64,000 nucleotides of DNA from Pontitalea aquivivens (GTDB lineage Bacteria > Pseudomonadota > Alphaproteobacteria > Rhodobacterales > Rhodobacteraceae): assembly GCF_046507575.1 (NCBI RefSeq), contig NZ_JBKFEY010000006.1, positions 62,001 to 126,000 on the forward strand, written 5' to 3'. Position numbers and translations under genes: made by a program. How positions within the stretch are numbered: position 1 is the first letter of the stretch; every line of letters starts with the position of its first letter. The notes under the pieces are model-generated. The model was not told where the DNA came from and ran no database searches. It saw nothing but the letters and a program-made list of their open reading frames with translations. This document shows positions 1 through 9,059 of this stretch, in pieces.

Positions 1-152
1 AAAGAGGTGACCGATTTGCCGCTGCCGGATTCACCGACGATGCCCAGCGTCTCGCCCGGGGCCACGGCCAGATCGACACCGCGCACGGCCTGGAACGGGC
101 CGGTGGGCGTGGGGATGGTGACGCGCAGGTTGCGGATGGAAACGACACTCAT
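1..152 (-). CDS. Peptide/nickel ABC transporter ATP-binding protein (DppD/OppD-like), N-terminus only
   Basis: Only the first ~50 codons are present; the gene runs off the left edge. The reverse-strand translation starts MSVVSIRNLRVTIPTPTG and reaches a Walker A motif, GESGSGKS, at about residues 40-47, which is typical of the DppD/OppD ATPase of oligopeptide importers. Its ATG overlaps the stop of the upstream permease (ATGA), so it belongs to the same operon as the two permeases and the binding protein. It should hydrolyse ATP on the cytoplasmic face to drive uptake. The substrate cannot be told from this fragment. Confidence 0.88.
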   Translation of the reverse strand, partial: MSVVSIRNLRVTIPTPTGPFQAVRGVDLAVAPGETLGIVGESGSGKSVTS

Positions 153-1033
153 CCCCGGCCCTCCGGTGCAAGAACATCGCGCAGCCCGTCGCCGATCAGG
201 TTGATGCCCAGCACCAGAACCGCGATCGCCGCACCCGGCAGGGCGATCAGCCGGGCATCAAAGAACACCATCCCCTTGCCCTCGGACACCATCAGTCCCC
301 AGCTGGGCGTAGGCGGCTGCACGCCAAGGCCCAGGAAGGACAGGGCCGATTCCAGCAAGATCGCATGGGCCACCTCAAGCGAGGCGACAACGACCAGCGG
401 GCCGATCAGGTTGGGCAACAATTCCGCCAGCAGGATCCGCGGGGTCGATGCCCCCATGGCGCGCGCGGCGGTGACGAATTCCTGTCCGCGCAGCTGCATC
501 GTGGCCGAACGCACCACCACCGCGAAACGGTCCCACAGCAGCAGGCTGAGCACTGCCACCACGATCCACAGGCTGCCGCCAAAGATCGATACCACCGCCA
601 GCGCCACCAGCACCACCGGAAGCGCCAGCCGGACCGAGACGAAGAACGTCACGAAGCTGTCCACCCGCCCGCCGTAATAGCCCGCGATCAGGCCCAGCGT
701 CGTGCCGATCAGCCCCGATCCGATGGCCGCACAGACCCCAATCAGCAGCGAAATCCGCGCCCCATGGATGAGCCGCGACAGGTAATCCCGCCCCAACGCA
801 TCGGTGCCGAACACATGATCCCAGCTGCCCTTGTCCGCCCAGACCGGCGGGATCAGCCGCCGGCTCAGATCCTGGGCAAAAGGATCATGCGGGGCAAGCC
901 AAGGCGCAAGCAGCGCCGCGATCAGCACCACCAGAACGATCGCGCCGCCGATCAGAAGACCACGGTGACCACGCGCCCGCCTCAGCATCAGCTGACGCGG
1001 CGAGGGCTGGGACAGAGGGACAGTCTGGGTCAT
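149..1033 (-). CDS. ABC transporter permease, DppC/OppC family
   Basis: This is a 294-residue inner-membrane permease. It has an N-terminal membrane segment at about residues 27-47, the family motif FGTDALGRDYLSR near residue 75, the EAA loop that contacts the ATPase (TAARAMGASTPRILLAE), and the C-terminal signature SFLGLGVQPPTPSWG. Length and motif order fit DppC/OppC, the second permease of dipeptide, oligopeptide or nickel importers. It lies 3 bases after the DppB-like gene and overlaps the ATPase gene by 4 bases, giving the order binding protein, permease B, permease C, ATPase. The substrate is unknown. Confidence 0.9.
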   Translation of the reverse strand: MTQTVPLSQPSPRQLMLRRARGHRGLLIGGAIVLVVLIAALLAPWLAPHDPFAQDLSRRLIPPVWADKGSWDHVFGTDALGRDYLSRLIHGARISLLIGVCAAIGSGLIGTTLGLIAGYYGGRVDSFVTFFVSVRLALPVVLVALAVVSIFGGSLWIVVAVLSLLLWDRFAVVVRSATMQLRGQEFVTAARAMGASTPRILLAELLPNLIGPLVVVASLEVAHAILLESALSFLGLGVQPPTPSWGLMVSEGKGMVFFDARLIALPGAAIAVLVLGINLIGDGLRDVLAPEGRG

Positions 1034-1036
1034 GGA

Positions 1037-1954
1037 TCAGCTCACGCGGATACGGGGGTCAAGCCAGGCGTTGATCACATCGGCCAGAAACGTCAGCCAG
1101 ACATAAAGCATCGCATAGATCAGGATGATGGCCTGGATCGTCGGGAAATCATTGCGCCCGATGCTTTCCCAGGCCAGCAGGCCGATGCCGCGAATGCCAA
1201 AGACGCTTTCGACAACAACCGATCCGCCCAGGATGAACCCGAATTCGACCGCCGCCACACTGATCACGGGCAGGATCGCGTTGCGGATCGCATGGCCGAA
1301 CAGCACCTGCCGCGGCAACAGCCCCTTGGCGCGGGCGGTGCGCACATAATCGGATGCCAGCGCCTCGATCATGCCCGCCCGGCACAGCCGCAACATCGAC
1401 GGCGCCGCATAATAACCCAGCACCAGCGCGGGCATGATGAAATGCGCCCAGCTTTGCGATCCCGAAACCGGCAACCAGCGCAGCTTGACCGCAAACAGCC
1501 AGATCAGCATCAGACCCAGCCAGAAACTGGGCGTCGCCTGCCCCACCGTGCCCAGCGTCAGCGCCAGCCGGTCGGGCCAGCGATTCTGCCGGGCCGCCGC
1601 CAGCATCCCCAGCGGGATCGACAGCACCAGCGCGACCACGATCGCCAGCCCGCCCAGTTTCAGCGTCGCGGGGAAACGCTCGGCCAACAGATCCACCACG
1701 GGCCGGCTGAAATAGAAGCTATCGCCGAAATTGCCCTGCAGGGCGTTACCCATCCAGTCCAGGTATTGAACAGGGATCGGGCGGTCAAATCCCATGCTGC
1801 GGCGGATTACGTCAATATCGGCCTGGGTCGCCCCCTCACCGGCGATCGCGGTGGCCGGGTCGCCCGCCAAAAACATCAGCCCGAAGCTGATCGCAGAGAC
1901 GACAAACGCCACAAGGGCGGCAATTGCCAGACGTCGAAGCGTGAAACGCAGCAT
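1037..1954 (-). CDS. ABC transporter permease, DppB/OppB family
   Basis: The product is a 305-residue membrane protein of the DppB/OppB family. It has the N-terminal segment LRFTLRRLAIAALVAF, a large periplasmic loop with MGFDRPIPVQYLDWMGNALQGNFGDS (the typical G-DxGxS region before TM2), and an EAA-like loop DYVRTARAKGLLPRQVLFGHAIRNA that docks the ATPase. It lies between the solute-binding protein gene and the DppC-like gene on the same strand. It would form the heterodimeric channel with the DppC-like protein. Family assignment is firm; the substrate is not. Confidence 0.9.
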   Translation of the reverse strand: MLRFTLRRLAIAALVAFVVSAISFGLMFLAGDPATAIAGEGATQADIDVIRRSMGFDRPIPVQYLDWMGNALQGNFGDSFYFSRPVVDLLAERFPATLKLGGLAIVVALVLSIPLGMLAAARQNRWPDRLALTLGTVGQATPSFWLGLMLIWLFAVKLRWLPVSGSQSWAHFIMPALVLGYYAAPSMLRLCRAGMIEALASDYVRTARAKGLLPRQVLFGHAIRNAILPVISVAAVEFGFILGGSVVVESVFGIRGIGLLAWESIGRNDFPTIQAIILIYAMLYVWLTFLADVINAWLDPRIRVS

Positions 1955-2030
1955 GACGGACCTTTCGTCAGGCGGGACAGCAGCGGCAGAGCCCCGCGCC
2001 GGTCAACCAGCGCGGGGGCACCCGCGGGCG

Positions 2031-3569
2031 TTACTTCCAGCCCGAAGCGTAGAAGCGCGGCATTTCATCGGCCGAAGGCGTGAATTCAAGCCGGGCATCA
2101 AAGGCGTAGTTCTTGGTATAGCTGAACAACGGCATCCAATAGGCCTGATCGGCGATCCGTTGCAGGGCCTTTTCATAGGCCGCCATCCGCACCGCCGGAT
2201 CCGAGGACAGGTCACCCTCGCGGATAGCTTCCTGCGTCTGCGGATCATTGGCCGGATCGTCCGGACCGCCGCCAAAGAAATACGACGTGATCGCCGAAAC
2301 ATCCGGGATCGATGACGACCCCCAGGTCATGTTCGCCACCGGCACCTTGCCTTCGCGGATCAGATCGGCCAGTGCGCCATATTGCAGCCAGTTCAGATTG
2401 GCCTTGATGTCGACCTTGGCCAGATCGCCCATGATCGCCTCGGTCACCGGACGGTCGCGATAGCCATAAAGCTCGACACTGAACCCATCGGGATAGCCCG
2501 CCTCGGCCAGCAATGCCTTGGCCTTTTCCGGGTCATGGTCATAGACCGCGACTTCCCCGGTGCAGCCGAATTGCGACGGATGGCAGGCGGCATTCACCAC
2601 ATCGCTGTTTTCGCCCATCAGGAACTTGGCAATATTTTCGCGGTCAATCGCATGACCCATGGCGCGGCGCACCTCGGGCTTGGTAAAGACATCGCTACCG
2701 CTGGATCCTTTCAGGTCAAAGGTCAGATAGCTGATGCGCATCGTCGGCGCGTTCACCACCGCCAGCTGCGGCGCCTGTTTCAGCGCCTCGGCCTGATCGT
2801 TGTCAAAGCCCCAGATCCAGTCGACACCGCCGGTCATCAGCTCAGCCAGCTGCGTCGCGCCATCGGTGATGGTGCGATAGGTGATCGCGTCAAGGCTGGC
2901 CGCGCTTTTCGGGCCATCGGCAAAATAGGCCTCATTGCGGGCCATTTCGATGCGATCGCCCGCGCCAAAGGCGGTCACGCGATAGGGGCCCGTGCCATTG
3001 GGCGGCACCGAGGCAAAGCGCTTGCGGCCATCGGCCCCGGCCTCGGCGGCGTCGAAATGCCCCTCGGGCAGGATCGGCAGCACCAGGGCCAGATAGGACA
3101 GCACGGCGGGGAAGGGTTCGTTCATGTGCAGGCGCACGGTATGATCGCCGGTCTGTTCGGCACCTTTCAACCAGCGGATATCGCCATAGTTCAGAACGCC
3201 ATTCGCCTCATCCGCGATGAAGTTGAACGTATAGACCACATCTTCGGGCCCGAAACTGGACCCGTCATGAAAGGTCACATCGTCGCGCAGATCGAATTCC
3301 ACCGTGACCGGGTCGATCTGGCGGAAGTCACTGGCCAGCAGGGGCAGGAATTCCTGCGTGTCTGGGTTCCAGTAAACCAGACCGTCATAGACATGCTGAG
3401 CCAGCACGATCGCTTCGCGCGAGGTGTCGAAATAGGTATCGACCGCGGTCACTTCCTTTTCGGCCGACCAGACCAGGCTGTTGTCATCGGGACCCGCAAG
3501 GCCCGGACCCGACAGGATCGCCAGGGCCATCGCAGCAGCGGTGCTGGCCCGAAGAAAAGACTTTGTCAT
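2031..3569 (-). CDS. Periplasmic solute-binding protein of the peptide/nickel ABC family (SBP_bac_5)
   Basis: The 512-residue precursor starts MTKSFLRASTAAAMALAIL and has a signal peptide cut near GLAGPDD. The start at 3569 is chosen because the signal peptide begins there and GGGAG lies just upstream. Family-5 features include WSAEKEVTAVDTYFDTSRE near the mature N-terminus, a DPVTVEFDLRDDVTFHDGS region (typical FxLRxxVxFHDG) and FTKPEVRRAMGHAIDR. It is the first gene of the operon and should deliver the substrate to the two permeases. Peptides, opines, glycosides and metal chelates are all possible substrates. Confidence 0.9.
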   Translation of the reverse strand: MTKSFLRASTAAAMALAILSGPGLAGPDDNSLVWSAEKEVTAVDTYFDTSREAIVLAQHVYDGLVYWNPDTQEFLPLLASDFRQIDPVTVEFDLRDDVTFHDGSSFGPEDVVYTFNFIADEANGVLNYGDIRWLKGAEQTGDHTVRLHMNEPFPAVLSYLALVLPILPEGHFDAAEAGADGRKRFASVPPNGTGPYRVTAFGAGDRIEMARNEAYFADGPKSAASLDAITYRTITDGATQLAELMTGGVDWIWGFDNDQAEALKQAPQLAVVNAPTMRISYLTFDLKGSSGSDVFTKPEVRRAMGHAIDRENIAKFLMGENSDVVNAACHPSQFGCTGEVAVYDHDPEKAKALLAEAGYPDGFSVELYGYRDRPVTEAIMGDLAKVDIKANLNWLQYGALADLIREGKVPVANMTWGSSSIPDVSAITSYFFGGGPDDPANDPQTQEAIREGDLSSDPAVRMAAYEKALQRIADQAYWMPLFSYTKNYAFDARLEFTPSADEMPRFYASGWK

Positions 3570-3731
3570 CGTGAACTCCCTGATGTGCGGTGGACGATAT
3601 TTTCGTTGATGTATCATTATTTGATACTTATAATTATTATTTAACGTCTCAGGTCCACAGCTTGTCAAGCGCTAACGCCCCTGCCATGTGTTGCGCCATG
3701 CCGCGCAGGCGCAGCCCAACCCGGGAATCCC
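3570..3731. promoter_or_regulatory. Divergent promoter region with a 17-bp inverted repeat
   Basis: This spacer separates the ABC operon (leftward) from the IclR gene (rightward). It is clearly richer in A+T than its surroundings around 3600-3650. At 3611-3627 it holds a perfect inverted repeat, GTATCA-ttatt-TGATAC. Divergent placement next to an IclR gene makes this a good candidate operator for autoregulation and control of the transporter. Function is inferred from position and symmetry only. Confidence 0.5.
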
Positions 3732-4535
3732 ATGCCAACCAAACCGTCCAAGGCAGATCCATCCCCCGCCCAGACAGGCGTTCTTGCCAGCACGCTGGAA
3801 CGCGGCATGCGGGTTCTGGCGCTGTTTCGCGACCATCACACACCACTGTCCCTGACCGAGATCGCCACACTTGCCGGCTTGGAAAAAAGCGCGGCACAAC
3901 GCCTGACCTATACGCTTCATGCGCTTGGTTATCTGGATCGGGATGACAAGAACCGCCGCTATCGGCCGGGCCTTCGGATGCTGGATCTGGCCTATGCCTA
4001 TCTGATCCACGACCGCCTGCTGGAACGCGCCCTGCCCCGCCTGATCGAGCTGAGCCGTCAGCTGCGCAGCACCGTCAACCTTGGGGTGCTTGACGGGCAT
4101 CAATTGGTCTACAAGGCGCGCATCCCCCATTCCAGTCTGGCCTATGACGCCACGCTGATCGGCGTGCGCCAACCCGCCGCTGTCACCGCGATCGGTCAGG
4201 TGATCGCGGCGTTTTCCCCGCCCGATGTGCTGGAAACCCTGCTGGCCCCCGGCCTGCCCGAGTCGATGACCCCATTCACCCTGACCGACCCCGCTCAGGT
4301 GCGCGACCGCGTCAACCAGGCGCGCCGCGACGGCTTTGTGATCTCGGTTCAACAGATCATGCTGCAGGAAATCGTGGTGGCGGCCCCGGTCATGGGGCCG
4401 AACCGCCGCGCCATCGCAGCAATCGCGATGCCGGTCTACATGCCCGAATGGACGGAAGAACGCGTGCGCGCCGATCTTGTTCCCGCGCTGACCGATGCAG
4501 CCCGCGCGATTTCCTCGATCGTCGCGAGCAACTGA
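3732..4535 (+). CDS. IclR-family transcriptional regulator
   Basis: This is a 267-residue regulator. The N-terminal winged helix is at about residues 22-80 (LERGMRVLALFRDHHTPLSL, then AQRLTYTLHALGYL), and an IclR effector domain follows at about 95-260, with LIELSRQLRSTVNLGVLDG and the late QEIVVAAPVMGPNRRAIAAI stretch. It is divergent from the Dpp-type transporter, so it most likely controls that operon in response to a small molecule related to the transported substrate. The start fits the length of the family; no strong ribosome-binding site is visible. Confidence 0.88.
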   Translation: MPTKPSKADPSPAQTGVLASTLERGMRVLALFRDHHTPLSLTEIATLAGLEKSAAQRLTYTLHALGYLDRDDKNRRYRPGLRMLDLAYAYLIHDRLLERALPRLIELSRQLRSTVNLGVLDGHQLVYKARIPHSSLAYDATLIGVRQPAAVTAIGQVIAAFSPPDVLETLLAPGLPESMTPFTLTDPAQVRDRVNQARRDGFVISVQQIMLQEIVVAAPVMGPNRRAIAAIAMPVYMPEWTEERVRADLVPALTDAARAISSIVASN

Positions 4536-4932
4536 CCCAAGCCCAGGGTCGCGACGACAATCGCCGCTGTCATTAGATCAACGATCGTTCTCATGCGCTG
4601 CCACTTTGGTCTCGCCCGATTTGTCGCAATGCGGCCGGGTGGTGTCCGCTAGTATGAGCCATGCACTTGATCAGAAACTGTGTCCGCTCATGGGCTGTTC
4701 GAAACAGTTTCCCACCCTCTCGTCGGAGATATGCAGCTCGTTCGCCGCCCAATTCTGTTCGATGGCAAAGGGCGCATCAGCAGCAACTGCCCCGTCGCTT
4801 CTAGGAGAAGGCACGAAATCCGTCCTCACGACGATCTTGGATTTGTGCGAACTAGATTTCGAAGGCCTCCGTAGTCGAGAAGTCATTGGCAAACCAGGCG
4901 CCGCAGTTTGATGGCGTATTCTGCAACGCGGA

Positions 4933-5067
4933 ATGGAGATCTGGCCGGGGGGCACCCTGCCCCACGATCTGCGCGGCCTGCGCGACCGGGCGATCCCGCT
5001 GATTGGCTTTGCTGTAAACCTCCGCCGAGAGCCGTCTGGACTTACCGGTTTTTCTCGTCAGCCATGA
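4933..5067 (+). pseudogene. Tyrosine recombinase/integrase fragment
   Basis: A 44-codon open frame contains DLRGLRDRAIPLIGFAVNLR, which resembles the segment around the first catalytic arginine of XerC/D-type tyrosine recombinases (LRGLRDRAL-L-GF-G--RRSE). The domain is then cut by a stop, and the downstream H-x-x-R and Tyr boxes are absent. It is therefore read as a dead remnant of an integrase. The match rests on one short motif, so confidence is moderate. Confidence 0.4.
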
Positions 5068-5401
5068 TACGCTCAATGACGTCGAGTTCGCACTTTTCGG
5101 TACGCAGGAACCCGAGGATCCCGCCTTTCCACATGCGAATGTCGTCGAGGAGTTCATGCAAATATTCGATGCCGCGGTCGGTGAAGGTGGTGATGCCTTC
5201 CTCGGGCCGTTGTCGACCCAGATCTTCTCGCCGTAGTCGATGTTGTCCGAATTGGCACTGACGAATTCGACAAGTTCCAGGTTCGCGCCGATCCGTCTGG
5301 TGACTTCGTCGATGGTGATGACGTACCTTTAGAGCGCTGATGTCGCTTTTGCTCTGCGCAGTCTTCAGGTCTTCGAGTGCTGAAAACGTCGATTTCCCCA
5401 T
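5042..5401 (-). pseudogene. Frameshifted small hypothetical protein
   Basis: Three segments on the minus strand read as one protein only if the frame is corrected twice. The N-terminal part is MGKSTFSALEDLKTAQSKSD. A middle part in another frame contains VITIDEVTRRIGANLELVEF and SANSDNIDYGEKIWVDN. The C-terminal part is back in the first frame with ITTFTDRGIEYLHELLDD and ends at ADEKNR. The first shift is near 5325 and the second near 5205. The product is not recognised. The coherent protein-like composition across frames supports a broken gene. Confidence 0.45.
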
Positions 5402-5633
5402 GCGGTCGAATTCTTCAATATGGAAGAAAACAACCTCTTCAGTCTCCTTATGAAATCCTGCAGGGCATGGCGACAGAAACCCCCGCTTTCACGCGCTGGA
5501 TCAACCGCTTTGGCGTCGTTCAGGCCGGACTGAGTAGGCCCTTGATGATCAGGACAATACCAGGTTCGCAAGGTGCAGGGCTGCATGAGCTGTGACCCAG
5601 GCAACCACCCGGGATGCGGTTGTCCGGCGCGGC

Positions 5634-7625
5634 TTACCAGCCTGGCGGGCGGCGGATGTTCCAGTTGCCGTAGTCGAAGCGGATTTTTTCGCTTTCGAAG
5701 GTCGCGGCGACGGGGCGGTTCTGCGCGTCGAAGACCACCGGCACCGGGGTGCCGTCCATGCTGAATGTGGTCGTTGTGCAGCCCGAGCCGCCATCGGGGC
5801 AGGCTGCGCGACTGCGTTCCGTCCGCCCACCGTCGAGCCCCTTGGCGCGGCGAAGATTAGCCCAGCCGAAGCGTTTGGAAAAGGCGTGCGGCATCCGCGA
5901 CAGAAATAGACCCTCAGCCTCGTTTTCGCCCGGCGCTGTGGACGATACCAGCGGCATCTGCGCCATCATCCGCCCGAGGATCATTTGTTTGGCCATTGGC
6001 GGTAGCGGTTTCCAGCCACCGTCGTAGACGGCCATGTCGGCTGGGGCGAAATACATGGCCTCACCGGTTGGCGCGAGAAACTCGGTATAACTGCCCACTG
6101 TCGAATAAGTGAGCACGGCCTTGCCCATCGTCAGCCGGATCATACAGTCGTCACCCGCAACCTCGAAGTTGCCGAGCGAGACCCGGGTGCGCTCTGGCCT
6201 TGAAGGGTTCAGCGTTCCTTCTTGCCGCGTCACCGGGCTGTCGATCTCGACGTGGATTTCCATTTTTCCCGCCCGAGCCGGGGTGACTGTGAGACCCTGG
6301 GTGGTGCCGTTGTCAGTGACAAGGCGCCAGTTGTCGGTGTGCCCAGCGTCGAAGCCCACCGCTTCGAAGGCCGCGGCCACCCCGGACTGGAAGCAAACCG
6401 GCGGCGCCAATTCGATGGGCGTGGTTCGCACGCGCAGCCGAAAGGCGCTGGCCTCTGCGCTGTTGCCCACCTGCGTCGGAGCGTGGACCACACGCGTCAG
6501 CCCCAGTTCGTCGGCCGGGTCGGAGCCGTCAATCATGTAGGATTTGCGGTGCTGCGTTTCGCCCATTGCGTGCTCCGACACGATGGTCAGCGCCTCTATC
6601 GCATCGCCCGAAACGATCTCGATATCCGCCATCAGGAGCCGGTCTTTCGGGTCGCGCTCGGCACCATCGGAACCGATCTCGAGCTTCAGGCGCAGCGGAG
6701 TCACCGCATAGGGCAGCGCCGATTCCTCAATCTCCCGCTTTTCGAAGCCGTTGGTTCCGGCGAAGGAGATGGTCTGTTCGGAGATGTCGGAGTAGTAGAA
6801 GTATTCGCCGTCGCGTCTTTCCATGTTGTTGAAGCGTGCGACGAAGCGCGGGAAGAACCTGTCGAAAGTCTGCCCGCCGACTTTGGACGTGTCGTAGAAC
6901 GGGGACATCGCGCTCTCGGCGCTGGTGTAGAGTTCCACCTCGCGCATGAAGGCGGCGTCGGCCAGGTAGGCTACGCTGTCGGCGCTGCCCATCGTCTCGC
7001 CCACCGCCAGCAGATAGGCCCAGTTGCCATAACCGGGATCGCCGGCCTCGTAGAAGCGTTTGTCGAGCGTCATGTTGTAGATCGGGGGATAAATGCCGGA
7101 ACCCATGCCGCGTCGCATCCCCCAGGCGGTGCCCACAGCCGTGGCCACCGCCTCTCGTAGCCAGTCAACTTCGCCCGCCGCCCGTGGAATCTGGCGGCTG
7201 TGGAGATACTCGTGGGCGAGTGTGGAGGGATCGCTTAGAATGTCGCCGAGGTTATCGAGCGGCAGGAAGATGCGGACGTTAGCGAGCAAGTCGACGTTGT
7301 AGCAGGCGATTGCGTTTTCTCCGCACTTGGTTTCGTTGATTGGCCGGGGGTCGATCCGGAGAAGTTCGTTCCCCGTATCGCGGGCCGTTTCAAGCGTGCC
7401 TTTCTCGGGAAAGCCGAGTTCGGCCAGCCAGATAGAGATAGCCTCCATTTCCGCCAGCACCTGTTCGCCGGGCTGCACAAGATCTTTTCCGTCACCGCAT
7501 GCGTCAGCGTTGATGCAGAGGAGGCTGAAATTGTCGGACGAGGCGATCCGGAGCGGTGCCTGTGCAAAGGCCGATGCGCTTGCGAGAACCAAGACCGTGA
7601 AGGACGTAAGAATATGGCGTTTCAA
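5634..7625 (-). CDS. Predicted exported protein with HExxH motif (putative zinc peptidase-like)
   Basis: A TTG start at 7625 is chosen because it follows GGGAAATATCGG and begins a clear signal peptide (about residues 1-22, ending ASAFAQA). An upstream ATG at 7859 would bury that signal. The 663-residue product has STLAHEYLHSRQ with HEYLH at residues 138-142, then WLREAVATAVG with Glu at 158. This is the pattern of gluzincin-type zinc peptidases (HExxH plus a downstream Glu). The C-terminal half appears beta-rich with several cysteines and no recognised domain. It is the last of four co-directional genes for predicted exported proteins. The peptidase role is inferred from the motif only. Confidence 0.72.
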   Translation of the reverse strand: MKRHILTSFTVLVLASASAFAQAPLRIASSDNFSLLCINADACGDGKDLVQPGEQVLAEMEAISIWLAELGFPEKGTLETARDTGNELLRIDPRPINETKCGENAIACYNVDLLANVRIFLPLDNLGDILSDPSTLAHEYLHSRQIPRAAGEVDWLREAVATAVGTAWGMRRGMGSGIYPPIYNMTLDKRFYEAGDPGYGNWAYLLAVGETMGSADSVAYLADAAFMREVELYTSAESAMSPFYDTSKVGGQTFDRFFPRFVARFNNMERRDGEYFYYSDISEQTISFAGTNGFEKREIEESALPYAVTPLRLKLEIGSDGAERDPKDRLLMADIEIVSGDAIEALTIVSEHAMGETQHRKSYMIDGSDPADELGLTRVVHAPTQVGNSAEASAFRLRVRTTPIELAPPVCFQSGVAAAFEAVGFDAGHTDNWRLVTDNGTTQGLTVTPARAGKMEIHVEIDSPVTRQEGTLNPSRPERTRVSLGNFEVAGDDCMIRLTMGKAVLTYSTVGSYTEFLAPTGEAMYFAPADMAVYDGGWKPLPPMAKQMILGRMMAQMPLVSSTAPGENEAEGLFLSRMPHAFSKRFGWANLRRAKGLDGGRTERSRAACPDGGSGCTTTTFSMDGTPVPVVFDAQNRPVAATFESEKIRFDYGNWNIRRPPGW

Positions 7626-7883
7626 CCGATATTTCCCAAAGCGTGTTGTCTTGCAGAAAGGCCGGCCATTTTTGTGCCCGGTTTCAACCTTGCTTGCGGT
7701 GACGCCATTTTGCCCACAACGCGACGTGGCGACCAAGTCGTCTTTGCCAACATGCCCTGACGCGGCCATTATGCGGCATTCGGTGGAGGCCTGAGGTTGC
7801 AGGTGGCTGCAAGGATTTGTCTGGCCCCCTCTGCGTTTCACAAGACATGCCAGCATCACTATATACCTTGTAAGTTGTTCATG

Positions 7884-8393
7884 TTAAAAATCATTTTCGA
7901 CTGTCACATTAAATTCCAGGGCAACAGGAAGCTGGCGTGCCGGGTCTTTTGCCCTTTCAGAAATTGGCATCAGTTTTCGCCAGGTCAAAATTCCCTGCAC
8001 TGATCCGGAAAGCGACAAAACACCATCCAGCTTCTCTGCTTGGGCGACCACGATCTGTAACCCACTATCCAGATCGGCAAAGTAGCTTGTCATGTGTCCC
8101 GCTTCGATATCGGCCACGTCGATTTCAAAGCTGTAGAAGTTCTCATTCAGAAAATCAGAGCCTTCGAAGGAAATAGCAATCGACCCCAATCCTTGATCGG
8201 GCGCGATTGGCCTGGTCATGATCGAAACGCCTCCGGAATTTCCGTCACCGTAAAAGTCCGATTGCTCCTTCCAGATTGGCGCCTTGATTTCCATATTGCC
8301 AACCGTTCCCGAAACCATGTTAGAACCCACTTCTGCCCAAGCAATCATGGGCGCCATGCAAAGGATCAGGGCAGAAATCGCTGAATGTTTCAT
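7884..8393 (-). CDS. Small predicted periplasmic protein, unknown function
   Basis: The 169-residue precursor has a signal peptide, MKHSAISALILCMAPMIAWA, with a likely cut after AWA. The mature part is acidic and probably a beta-sandwich, with FEGSDFLNENFYSFEIDVAD and a run of alternating hydrophobics. GGAGAGCACGAG precedes the ATG. It sits between two other genes for exported proteins on the same strand. No family is recognised. Confidence 0.65.
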   Translation of the reverse strand: MKHSAISALILCMAPMIAWAEVGSNMVSGTVGNMEIKAPIWKEQSDFYGDGNSGGVSIMTRPIAPDQGLGSIAISFEGSDFLNENFYSFEIDVADIEAGHMTSYFADLDSGLQIVVAQAEKLDGVLSLSGSVQGILTWRKLMPISERAKDPARQLPVALEFNVTVENDF

Positions 8394-8502
8394 TCTCGTG
8401 CTCTCCTTTTGCAGAACGACTGCATCACCATCTGTCCTGCTCGGTTAGGGCTGTATGGCTGAAGACCTCGTTTCTCATGGCCATGCAGGAAGGGCGGTCG
8501 TT

Positions 8503-9042
8503 TCATGATGCGTCTCGCAACGCTGTTTCAAAGCGGCCCTCGACGGTCCTGCAATCATCCGTGTCAGCCTCGGCAAAGAAGCTGTCCTTTCGACATAGGG
8601 TCGCCGTGAAATGGCCTGTTGCGGATGCCGGATCGTCCAGGGACAGGGCGTCGAGCGTGACCTCGGCCGCGCCGCCCTCGTCGCTTTGAAAGAACGCGGC
8701 GTTCATGCCTTCGGGCCACCAACTGATCGAGGGGGTCATCGGCGCAGGCGATCCACCTGTCCCCATCAGTGTAAAGTCGACGACCAGGATCCCTTGCATG
8801 ACGCTGGCGGCCTCAGGATCATGGGCCTGGATTGACACCGACATCATCGGACCGATGGACCGGACCTCTGCGGTGGCGGTGCCATCGGCCGGCACGTCAA
8901 GCGTTTGCCCCTCATATGCGGCCCCGTCGATCGTCGCGGTCATCTTGCCCATGGGCACAGTTTCCTGGCCCGATGCTTTCTGTCCAAAGGCCAGCACCAG
9001 CGCGATGAGGGTGGCAGTGGCAAGGGCATGGTGTCGGGCCAT
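8503..9042 (-). CDS. Small predicted exported protein, unknown function
   Basis: The start at 9042 (MARHHALATATLIALVLAFG) gives a 179-residue precursor with a signal peptide ending near GQKASGQ. GAAAGGACTTTTCCC precedes it. The mature protein has a MGKMTATIDGAAYEG segment and ends with a CRKDSFFAEADTDDCRTVEG loop whose two cysteines could form a disulfide. It resembles small beta-rich secreted proteins with an ATIDGxxYxG opening, but no function is known. It follows the SH3-like gene by 17 bases and is probably co-transcribed with it. Confidence 0.65.
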   Translation of the reverse strand: MARHHALATATLIALVLAFGQKASGQETVPMGKMTATIDGAAYEGQTLDVPADGTATAEVRSIGPMMSVSIQAHDPEAASVMQGILVVDFTLMGTGGSPAPMTPSISWWPEGMNAAFFQSDEGGAAEVTLDALSLDDPASATGHFTATLCRKDSFFAEADTDDCRTVEGRFETALRDAS

Positions 9043-9059
9043 GGGAAAAGTCCTTTCTG

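Larger units (their letters stand above)
4536..5633. other. About 1.1 kb of decayed, mostly non-coding DNA
   Basis: This stretch between the IclR gene and the exported-protein cluster holds no intact gene. Only two scraps look like former genes: an integrase-like fragment on the plus strand (4933-5067) and a frameshifted small protein on the minus strand (5042-5401). They overlap at their ends. The parts 4536-4932 and 5402-5633 have short open frames on both strands with no recognisable motifs. It looks like an old insertion or deletion scar. Confidence 0.6.

Noticed and set aside
365..2083. A 572-codon plus-strand frame over the DppC/DppB genes
   Set aside because: It is rich in Arg/His/Gln/Asp and has no domain. 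It is the mirror of two well-supported permease genes.
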